Shown here piece after piece: positions 1-8,464 of a DNA stretch of 64,000 bases. The notes below the pieces were generated by a model. The model did no database searches, was not told the origin of the DNA, and saw only the letters and a program-made list of their open reading frames with translations. Every line of letters starts with the position of its first letter. Positions within the stretch are counted from its first letter, which is position 1. The stretch is from Immersiella caudata (lineage: Eukaryota > Ascomycota > Sordariomycetes > Sordariales > Lasiosphaeriaceae): positions 3,348,001 through 3,412,000 of the forward strand of contig JAULSU010000002.1 in assembly GCA_030512335.1 (NCBI GenBank), in the 5' to 3' direction. A program made the translations under genes and the position numbers.

Positions 1-2
1 GC

Positions 3-1037
3 AACGATAATACCCCTCGAACTGTAGATGGAAAGAAGAAGTCAGGGACTCGGTCCAGCTGGTTCCCCAAGATTTCCCGATGGTCGGAGACAACAACGTC
101 TAGCGTTGCTCAGGTGTTCCGGCGAAGTGGACAGTCACACAAAAACGACGAGGACGGGGAGGCACAGTTTCCTCATCCCGATGATAGGAAGTTCCACAGT
201 GCACCCTCACGCTCCCGTACGGGATCACTCGCCAGTTACTCTGATAACTTCCAATTCTCGGATCCGCACCAAGTTCAGAGCGACAAGCTACATACTGGCT
301 TTTCAGACCAAAATCTCAGCTATGCTCCCCAAGGCGACGATCCGGAGTCACTCTCCCAGGAGGACTTGTATCCCCCACCACCCATTACGGGCCCTGGTTA
401 TGTCAGCATGACGCCCGAGGATCCAAAATACAAGGCCCACAGGAACTCGCTCAACCTGCAGCACCCTCAGCCACGTCAGGGCCAGACGGAGCGCTTCAAG
501 GTGGCACTCGAGTCCCAGGCTATGGGATTCGATTCACCCACGAGCCCCAAGTCAGCGGATTGGGCTGGATCATCCACCAGCCTGAATCGCTTCCCCCGCC
601 AGGCGCACCGGGACAGCTATGGCTCCGCTGGTGATCATTATCAGCAGCACTGGACATCTTCCCCTGGTGCGGCCAACCTAACAGCTACCTCCGGGCCGCC
701 CCGTCCTCCCAAGGAGCCGATGGAGCATGCACCTAGCCCCGGCCGGGGCACACCCCCGCAGAATAAGAGGCTCAGCAAACTGCAGAAGCAAAGCCCGCTG
801 CCCCATCACAGTGTCGAGAGCGGCTATGGAACGATGACACATGGCGTCCCGACGGCTAGCTATATCAGCCATAGCCGAGATGGTGGAAGCCCGCGCCTGG
901 AGAACCGAAACCTCAGTGGCGCCTTGGGTGTCTCGAGGCGCCCCAGTGGCCCGAGGCCCATGACGCCCAAGAGTGTGGGAAGCGCGGCGAGCGATGACGG
1001 CAGAGATATGTCAGATTCGAAGAGGAAGCGAGGTTAG
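3..1037 (+). CDS. C-terminal part of a Ser/Pro-rich disordered protein (5' end outside window)
   Basis: The frame is open from base 3 to the TAG at 1035-1037, giving 344 residues of a longer protein that enters from the left; no initiator Met can be assigned. The visible part starts with a basic and aromatic patch (KKKSGTRSSWFPKISRW) and is then almost wholly low-complexity, rich in Ser, Pro, Gly, Gln and His. It carries a PPRPPK proline motif of the SH3-ligand kind and ends with a basic tail (SKRKRG). No folded domain, membrane segment or catalytic motif is visible. Inference: an intrinsically disordered tail, perhaps the cytoplasmic or regulatory part of a signalling or membrane protein. 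I do not recognise the family. The long reading frame with GC-biased third positions and no stop supports real coding. Confidence 0.7.
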   Translation, partial: NDNTPRTVDGKKKSGTRSSWFPKISRWSETTTSSVAQVFRRSGQSHKNDEDGEAQFPHPDDRKFHSAPSRSRTGSLASYSDNFQFSDPHQVQSDKLHTGFSDQNLSYAPQGDDPESLSQEDLYPPPPITGPGYVSMTPEDPKYKAHRNSLNLQHPQPRQGQTERFKVALESQAMGFDSPTSPKSADWAGSSTSLNRFPRQAHRDSYGSAGDHYQQHWTSSPGAANLTATSGPPRPPKEPMEHAPSPGRGTPPQNKRLSKLQKQSPLPHHSVESGYGTMTHGVPTASYISHSRDGGSPRLENRNLSGALGVSRRPSGPRPMTPKSVGSAASDDGRDMSDSKRKRG

Positions 1038-2531
1038 CACCGCCGATTACGCCGATTACGCAAACATGCTAACACAAACTTCCAGACACCTTTGGAACGG
1101 TCACCTCTCAGGACACTGACACCTTCTAGAGGAAGTCTCAACTGTCGGCTGTGAGGCAACTGCTGCAGAAGATGCCTGGCGGATGACTTTTTTACAGATA
1201 CTTAGACCGTGGGCTGCCGGATGGCCCGTGGACATTGCATCATGCGGTACATTTTTTGATGAAACTATTTCCGAAAATAATTATTACGGGACTGGCAGAA
1301 GGAGCGCTGTCTGGTTCGTTTGCAGAGGGATTTGGTTTAAATCATTCGTATCCCAATTTTCGACTTCTGCTCTTCTATCCGACCGCCTCCCATCTCAACA
1401 TATAGATTTACGGTGGTGTTTTCCTACGTTTGGTTGGATGGGGGTTGATCGGTATGCCCAATGCATATAGCGATGACCAGTAACGGGGGAGGCAGCTAGC
1501 CAGGTTCCATGGCGTGGTATTTTGTTCAATCTTGGGCGAGGGGATGACGGAAAAGAGAGTTGAGGAGGCTTTTAACGACGACCATGACCCATGAACTCTC
1601 TGCTTTTCACTGGGTAAAGAATCCTTTTACTTCGCCGTTTAATGCAACTACTCTTTCTTGGACGGCGGGTGTCTCCTTGCCATGGCGAAAGGATGGTTTG
1701 GTTGAGGTGTCGTTGGGTTTGAAGCGTTTTATGACGCTCGGGTTTGAGAAAAGCGGTGATGCGACAGGTGGCATTCGCGGTGATACCATGGATATACAGT
1801 GTATTTCAGCGAGCGTTATCTAGAGTAGTTGATCTTGTAATAAATCACTTGGCTGGCATTTTCCCGGGGGTTTGTGATATTATACTCGAGGAAATGCGGA
1901 ACCATTAGTGTCGAGTCGGCGTCTTATCCCTGTGTTTGGCAACCCCATTTCTGTTCAAGCACCCTGTCCTCGCTGTAACTTTCAGAGTGATTTATAGAGC
2001 GGCCTTGTCGAAGCTGTCAAATACACATGCTAAGCCACTTGACACAACATCTGCGAGGGACAGGAAATGAGTGGACGCAGTGATCGCTCCTCAGGCATGA
2101 GTCAATATTTATGTATAAGAAAACTGGGAGGAGTCACAGTACGTAAATTCTGCATGCCAGGGGCGCTGAGAAGTGCTGACAGAATAGAAGACTACCTGCA
2201 ACGGTCAGGAAGGGCTCAAAATCTAGAGAGGCGAGTAGAAAACCGCTGAGTGCCGACCCTATCCGTGGCTTGGCTTCGATGCGGAAGGAAGCGGCCTCCG
2301 CCGCTCCTCTAGGCTCCCGAAGCGCTAGACCTCACGCAGGCCAACGGCCCCGCGCTCCGTAATCGGTCCACCGGACCAACAAAATTCGCCGCACATCCAG
2401 CTTCAGGTTCACCGTCAGGTTCCTCCCCAATTCCGACCCGAGGCTCGGATACCGAAGAATAGCAGCTTGCCGCGAGAAAAACGGACCGAGAATTTCACTT
2501 TTTACCAAGAGCTGCGGCAGCGAACTCGACA
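1038..2531. other. Intergenic: 3' flank of the first gene and thr1 promoter
   Basis: About 1.5 kb without a convincing gene. The small open frames here (for example 1183-1470 and 1560-1823) have no family resemblance and no spliceable continuation. The first ~800 bases are AT-richer, as expected of a 3' flank; the rest leads into the homoserine kinase gene and holds a Gcn4/Cpc1-type site, listed separately. Confidence 0.6.
2098..2104 (+). promoter_or_regulatory. Candidate Gcn4/Cpc1 site (TGAGTCA) upstream of homoserine kinase
   Basis: TGAGTCA, a perfect TGA(C/G)TCA core, lies about 430 bases before the homoserine kinase ATG; a half-matching GAGTCA follows near 2134. This is the recognition sequence of bZIP activators of general amino-acid control (yeast Gcn4, Neurospora CPC1). 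Threonine-pathway genes are known targets in yeast. Binding here is inferred from the match and the neighbour; a 7-bp site also occurs by chance. Confidence 0.4.
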
Positions 2532-3712
2532 ATGGCAGCCGAATCCTTCGTTATCAAGACGCCCTGCTCGAGCGCCAACATCGGGCCCGGCTTCGACGTC
2601 ATCGGCCTGGCGCTGTCCATGTATCTCGAGCTGCACGTCACAATTGATAGTTCCAAAGACAAATCTGAGCACCCCCTGAATTGCCGCGTCACGTACGAGG
2701 GCCAGGGCGAGGACTCGGGCGACATCAGTCTCGATCCCGAGGTCAACCTCATCACCCGCGTCGCCTTGTACGTCCTGCGCTGCCACGACCAGCGCAGCTT
2801 CCCCACCGAGACTCATGTGCACATTAAGAATCCCATTCCCCTTGGGAGAGGGTTAGGATCATCCGGGGCCGCGGTCGTCGCGGGTGTGTTGCTGGGGAAG
2901 GAGGTTGGGCATCTGGATCACCTCACCCCGGAGCGGCTGTTTGACTTCTGCTTGATGATCGGTCAGTATCACATGTTCCCTAAACCATTCATGTATCTAA
3001 CAGTCAAGCAAAGAGCGTCACCCGGACAATGTAGGCGCCGCCTTGTTCGGAGGTTTTGTTGGCACATATCTGAAGCCGTTGGCACCGGAGGACGTCGCTC
3101 GGACAGAGATTCCGCTCAGCGAAGTGCTTCCTGCACCGCAAGGCGGTATCGATACTGGCATTCGACCGCCGGAGCCGCCGCACGGAATCGGCCACCACAT
3201 CAAGTTCCCGTGGGCGCCGGAGATCAAGGCCGTTGCCATCATTCCCGAGTTCGAAGTTCCCACGGCCAAGGCCCGCGAAGTGTTGCCGTCGCTGTACCCT
3301 CGACCGGATGTAGTAGGTTCCTCCACACACTCGTAATTTCGTGACGACGGGCTAACCCCCTTCACAGACCTTCAACCTCCAGAGGATAGCCCTCCTCCCT
3401 GTAGCCCTCGGCCAGTCCCCTCCCAACCCAGAGCTCATCTACCTCGCCATGCAGGACAAGCTTCACCAGCCGTACCGACAAACGTTGATCCCCGGACTGA
3501 CCGAGATCGTTGAGTCGATGACGCCGACCACGCAGCCGGGACTCCTGGGCGTGTGTCTCTCTGGCGCTGGGCCGACCATCCTGGCCCTGGCGACCAGCAA
3601 CTTCGAGGAGATTGCCGAACGCATCATCTCCTACTTCAAGAAGCAGAACATTGTGTGCAACTGGAAGGTGCTGGAGCCGGCGGATGGCACCACCGTTACT
3701 CGCGCCCAATGA
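2532..3712 (+). CDS. thr1: Homoserine kinase (threonine biosynthesis)
   Basis: Phosphorylates the hydroxyl of L-homoserine with ATP, the penultimate step to threonine, in the cytosol. Three exons (2532-2961, 3014-3312, 3368-3712) separated by 52- and 55-nt introns give 357 residues, the length of yeast Thr1. GHMP-kinase hallmarks are in order: the N-terminal SSANIGPGFDVIG segment (about residues 12-25), the glycine/serine ATP loop PLGRGLGSSGAAV (about 99-111), MIERHPDNVGAALFGG rebuilt exactly across intron 1, and the C-terminal LSGAGPTI loop. Intron 1 uses GTCAGT..AAAG. Intron 2 uses GTAGGT..CACAG and joins PDV to TFNLQR. The start is the first Met of the conserved N-terminus. A Gcn4/Cpc1-type site lies upstream. 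Nothing suggests inactivation. Confidence 0.95.
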
Positions 3713-4717
3713 TAATAATGAGGAATAGAGAAGAACCATGATACCCCCTATATCCCGACGTCTAGTTGACTCTGTGTGCTGTTTTTCCGGCTGCATTACG
3801 CGCTTCCATTCATGCCCTAGGTTTCGCTTCGCCCAGGGCAGTTACGACACCATCGCAAGGAAGCGAACTGCATCGGACAATCACGATGAGATTGCAAAGG
3901 GAAACCCGTTTTTCGGTTCGTAAAACAAACCGAGAAGCTCCAAATTAGCATTACACTCTCGAATCCTCCATCCGGCGCAGCCCGTCCGCATGCCGTGTGT
4001 GACCCGACTTTGGATTATTCATCTCCCGGTTCCCGTATGTCGCCGCACCCACCAGCCCTGGAAGAACAGGCTGGTGCCCCAGGCGACAAACCGCCTGAGA
4101 GAACAAATGTGGGTCCGCCCGCCAGCGGCAGCCTCCGATCACACGACAATTGGTAGCGACCCAGTCGAGTTCGTCCCAAAATCGACCCATAACCCCTGCC
4201 ACTCTGCACCATTGGGCCAAATGACTTGGGCTGACTCCCTCTGGCCGTCAAACGACCTGGGCGCCTCCCATTGGCGGACGGGCACGGCTGCATTGGAAAT
4301 CTGATGCTTTTGGGAGGGTTGTGGCATGATTGCCGACTTGGGGAGCGGTTCCGTGGCCAAACTGCGGGTTCTAGCAAGGTCGCGCTGACGAACATGGCCC
4401 GGAGGGAGCAGGCGGATGGGGGGTGAAGCCATTTTCAGCATCTGGCCATTCCGTGGCATCGGGGAATGGAGGATCTAGATTCTTCTTGTTTCTTGGGAAG
4501 GGGCTGTATAAGAGTGTGAATGCCCGGGCTTGGTGTAGAGTTCTTGTTTTGTACCATCAGCATCAACAGCCTCATTCAACTACTTCACTCAGCGTTCAGC
4601 GTTCAGCGTTCAGCCTCGCTCTACTCAACCAGCCAAGAGTTTAATCCACTCGCCCTGTCAAGCACATCGTCTCGTCACGAAGACACCAAGTCACAAACCT
4701 TCCAAACCATCATCAAA
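3713..4717. other. Intergenic: thr1 3' flank and promoter of the next gene
   Basis: About 1 kb without a supported gene. Its last 200 bases look like a core promoter and 5' leader: a TATA-like sequence near 4507, then a leader carrying three tandem copies of the 7-bp unit AGCGTTC (about 4593-4614). Open frames in this stretch overlap one another on both strands and match no known fold. Confidence 0.55.
4507..4513 (+). promoter_or_regulatory. TATA-like element
   Basis: TATAAGA lies about 210 bases before the ATG at 4718, with a pyrimidine-rich leader after it. Position and sequence fit a fungal core promoter; there is no direct evidence of use. Confidence 0.3.
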
Positions 4718-5050
4718 ATGTCTCCCATCATTGCCCGCGCCGCCATTCGCTCCGCCGCCCAGGCCAGCACGCGCAGACAGTTCTCTGTCCTGCACAGCCT
4801 CCGGTCCTTCGCCCGCTCCTTCGAGGCCCATCCCTTTGAGCGCCTCCCTGTGACCACCAACTCTCAGGCTGCCGACTGGGGCCGTCAAGTTAAGAGGATC
4901 TCGCAGCAGGTTGCCATGTAGGTTCTTTCAGCCCTCTGCGCTGTTTCAAGAATGAACGCTAACACTTGACCGAACAGCTTCCTCCCTGGCTTCGGTCTCG
5001 TTCTCGGGTGGCCTGCTATCGCCAAGGCTATTGTTGACGACCGGGTCTAA
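4718..5050 (+). CDS. Small probable mitochondrial single-pass membrane protein, 90 aa
   Basis: Two exons (4718-4917 and 4978-5050) with a 60-nt intron starting GTAGGT and ending ACAG encode 90 residues. The first ~35 residues are rich in Arg, Ala and Ser with no acidic residue (MSPIIARAAIRSAAQASTRR), a typical mitochondrial presequence. A hydrophobic stretch near the C-terminus (FLPGFGLVLGWPAIAKAIV) looks like one membrane span, followed by a short charged end, DDRV. The ATG sits in a good context (ATCAAAATG) behind a TATA-like element. Size and layout recall small accessory subunits of the respiratory chain or inner membrane, but I do not recognise the family, so function is open. The exon join keeps the frame and creates the hydrophobic segment, which supports the splice. 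Confidence 0.75.
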
Positions 5051-6488
5051 ACACCAAGGGCGTCAAAAGATAATAAATAAGGGTGTTCAAAGTACATATA
5101 TCATCATTGCATGGTCGGCGTTTTGGGAAACCTGGGGTTGGATTTGTTGGCAACGATTCCCATGAGATGGATGGGGCGTTGACATGCCATATTAAGAGCT
5201 GGTACTTTTGTTAGAGATGATACCGGTATGGCTGGATAGGCCGTAGATACTACTTTTTTTTTGTGTTCATTTTGACCGAACTTCTTGGGTGGAAGTGAGT
5301 TTCGGCGGCACTGACCGGTACCAATGTAGATCAATGATCCCTTAGGTAAAGGGGAGCTAGGATACAAAACATCTTAAGGCTCGGTGATATTCTACGATCT
5401 TGTGTTCAGTTTTTTTTTACCAACCTTCTCTTTGTGGCGGACGACAACCTGGAAGTTTTTTTTAAAAGTTTTTTTTTTTTGCTTTCAGATTGTACCTGGG
5501 TGGCTTTCGTGGTGTTGAGGGCTCTCCGGTCCCGCTGACAATGTGGATGGCCCACACTTCCTCCCCCCAAGCCTGCTCCCTCACCAAGCTATCACACTCG
5601 CCCATTCGCCCGACTCTGCATTTTCCAAGCCATGTGGCTTTCTGCAAGCATGCGGCTCAATACTATCCAGGTTTTAACAGAAATACCCGTCTTGCATAAT
5701 GGGGCGGGCGGTTGAACAGCTTTCCCATCCCCTTCCTTTCTACGATTGATAAAGGCACCAAAGTCCACCCAAAGCCGCAAAGCCAAGTGCAAGCCCAACA
5801 GGAAAGTATCTTGCATCATTTCCGCTGGCGTGTGACCGACGAAAGGGCTGCAGGGCGGCCGACAAGTCGCTTCCATTGTCACTCAGGCTCTTGACCCAAG
5901 AGCGCCAACAGCGCAGACAGGCTACCCCATCTCCGCTGACTGCCACCAATGGAGCCGTAAGTTATTGAGGACTACAGTATAGCACTCATCCATCGCCTCT
6001 ACAGCGCCCGCGGTCCGCTCTAGCACACGTAGTAGTGCCATGCAGGCAGTCAGAAGCTGTTCCTTCTATTCCCTGTCACAAATCCAAGACTGACCGTCTC
6101 ATACAGAAGGCCCGCAATTTGTTTCGCTGCTAGCATGAAGGGTATGCATCCTGAGGCAGCTCAACAACTCAAGAGGACGAGAGAGGCCCAGATATACCAG
6201 GAGAACAAGATCAACGGAAGCAAGGGTCTTCTCCCAGCGCTGAACCTGGCATCAATCACGTCCACCTGCAGACCCTAGGGTGCTTGGAGCTCTGAACCAC
6301 GCGCAGCAGCCGGCCGCCCACGGCACGAAACTCCGAGCCGATTGCCAGTGGGCAAGGACCGACCAAGAACGAGGGGCCTTGAGCGTCGGGAGGGGAGGAT
6401 GAACAGCTCAAATAAGGACTGTCTTCTTGACTCTCCGACAGTATCAACACCAGAGGTCAGCCTTATTTCCAGAACGAAGTCAATCACC
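5051..6488. other. Intergenic, no gene seen
   Basis: About 1.4 kb with poly-T runs (near 5254, 5408 and 5460), consistent with the 3' flank of the preceding gene and the former promoter of the methyltransferase pseudogene. Short open frames (for example 5592-5882 minus) have no recognisable content. Confidence 0.55.
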
Positions 6489-7755
6489 ATGGCAGACACC
6501 GCATCCGCTCTCAAGGCCGCCGGGGCCCTCGTCGAGGCCCTCAAAAACACTCCCAAACCCTCACCTGCTCAGCATGTTGAGCTTTTGAGGCTCGCTAGCA
6601 ACGTAATTGCTATGCTTGAAAGCCCCTACGTTATATGCACACGCTTCATCGAAACACTCTCCTCCTCCGGGCCCATCAGTGCTGCTGATCTCGCGGCCGT
6701 CGTCAACAGTAGCCTCCACTTCTTTGACATTCTTCTTTCCCCTCTCCCGGAAAAGCTAACTGGTCCCAACAGTCCCCGCCACCGCCATGGAGCGCCTCGC
6801 GCGCATGGTCCTCGTCAATGAGATCTTCACTGAAACATCTCCCTCCACTATGCCCACAACGCCCTCTCCCAAGCCTTCCGCCTGAACGCCTTCGGCGGCG
6901 TCATCGTCATCGCTACCGAGCACAGCAAAGGCGTCACTGCCCTCCCAAACTACTTCCAAGTCCCACGTCCCTTCCGACTTTTCCGACCTCCAGAAATCGC
7001 CCTACTCCTTCGCGCATGGCCAAGAGGGCAAGTCTTATTATGACATCCTCGACGCCAATTAGGAGTTCCGCCCAGTCTGGAACGCAACGCTGGCGGCAAT
7101 GGACAAAAATATGCCCATATGTGGAATGTTCCCGCGAGAGACGCTGAAGGCGCATGTGGAGAGGGAACCGGAGAGGGAACCGGAGAGGGTGTTTGTGGTG
7201 GATATTGGAGGTGGAAGGGGACAGGCGTTGTTGAAGTTGCAAGAGGAGAGATCCCAGGGGCATTTGGAGGGGAGTTGGTGTTGCAGGACCTGGAGGTGGT
7301 GATTGGGACGCTGGCGGATGGAGACACGCCGGGAATTGAGGGGATGGTTTATGATGCTGTTACTGAGCAGCCGGTCAACAGTAAGTTCTCCATCCCGAAA
7401 TACGGGTGGGCTGAGAGCCAACAATGCATGGTTTAGATGCGCATGTTTACTTCATGCGGAGGTTTCTGCACGACTTTTACAACGATGTGTGCATCAAGTT
7501 CCTCAGAAACACGGCAAAGGCTATGGGGCCAGATTCGAGACGGATCATCACTGACATGTTGGTTCCGGAACAAGTTGAGGTGTACGGACCAAAGGAGGTT
7601 TATTATCGACTTGAACTTGATGACCATGACTGGCAAAGAGAAGACTTTTGACCGAGTTCAAAGAGATTTTCGATGCTGCTGGGCTGGAGCCGGTAAAGGT
7701 TTACCCTTCGGGTGTGGGAGCTACTGTGCAGATTGAGGTGAGGTTGAAGCGTTAG
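6489..7755 (+). pseudogene. Decayed O-methyltransferase (plant/fungal secondary-metabolite type)
   Basis: Pieces of an S-adenosylmethionine-dependent O-methyltransferase of the sterigmatocystin/plant OMT type appear in the right order but in different frames: an N-terminal dimerisation-type region (MADTASALKAAG, from 6489), ERLARMVLVNEIFTE (about 6786), the SAM-binding VFVVDIGGGRGQALLKLQ (about 7189-7242), FMRRFLHDFYND (about 7449-7484) and a C-terminal ending closing with TAG at 7753. Two introns are still recognisable (6709-6772 and 7381-7436). At least six lesions break the frame: about -1 near 6848, +1 near 6960, TAG at 7060-7062, +2 near 7245, +1 near 7607 and one extra T at 7646-7649. 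Each shift lands exactly where homology jumps frame. A 12-bp unit is tandemly repeated at about 7154-7189. No full-length enzyme can be made from this copy. Confidence 0.85.
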
Positions 7756-8058
7756 ATTCAAGAGGTTGGGAAGAACACAAGGTATGTAGTTATCTCGATT
7801 AGCCCAGGCGGGGGGCACCAAGCGCCTTCTAGGGGAGATAAATTAGAGATGAATTCTACCAGAGTCGTGCAAGTGATTCCAAATTCTGTCTATCGTTCAG
7901 CAAGCAGCGAAAATTTCCGGAGCCACCACCCCAAAGTAAGTACAATCTCACCGGTTTGGGCAGGCCCGGAATATGGATGGGGGGGTGCCGGGGAGGAGTT
8001 GGAGTTGAAAACATGCGAAAAGGTGGAAAAAAAAATGAAGAAAAAAGAATCGTTGAAA
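7756..8058. other. Intergenic between pseudogene and tRNA-Glu
   Basis: No gene seen. It holds an A-rich run (about 8026-8048) directly beyond the tRNA 3' end; on the minus strand this reads as a T-run, as expected of an RNA polymerase III terminator. Confidence 0.5.
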
Positions 8059-8130
8059 CTCGGGAACGGGGAATCGAACCCCGGGCTGCTGAGTGAGAGT
8101 CAGCGATGTTAGCCACTACACCATACCCGA
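8059..8130 (-). tRNA. tRNA-Glu (anticodon CTC)
   Basis: Read on the minus strand, the 72 nt form a cloverleaf. The acceptor strand TCGGGTA pairs with TTCCCGA except for one T-T mismatch. The D-arm contains GTGTAGTGGCTAAC. The anticodon arm CTGACTCTCACTCAG presents CTC in the loop, and the T-arm is CCCGGGGTTCGATTCCCCG. The anticodon decodes GAG (Glu), and the body resembles eukaryotic tRNA-Glu. There is no intron. A T-rich run follows the 3' end on the transcribed strand. Confidence 0.93.
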
Positions 8131-8464
8131 TTGTTGGAGTACACACCTTTAAATGGAGACTAACAAGTTCCTGCAGCTGGATGAGGCACGCTGCTGTTTG
8201 ACATCCAGCCCACCATGATGCCTTCGTACAGCATACCTTGGCGCAGCCGAATGTCAGAAGGCTTGATGATTTGGGGTGCCATTTATTCCCTAAATCTGAG
8301 GCGAAAAGGTCTTGAATTGTCTCCCTTGCTAACTCGCTACGGGCGGCCCCTTCAACCCCTTTCAAACCCGGTTGCACTCTCTTCTCACCATATTTTTCCA
8401 ACTCTCCTCCATCACATTGTGAACATCCTTTCAGCCCAATCCAACATCCTTTTTAACTCCCTTT
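8131..8464. other. Gap between tRNA-Glu and the Rtp1-like gene
   Basis: 334 bases containing the 5' flank of the tRNA and the 3' flank of the minus-strand gene that ends at 8465. No gene seen. Confidence 0.5.

Noticed and set aside
6489..7755. Repeat-induced point mutation as the cause of the pseudogene
   Set aside because: The lesions are small indels and one TAG; there is no clustering of C-to-T/G-to-A changes or loss of GC.
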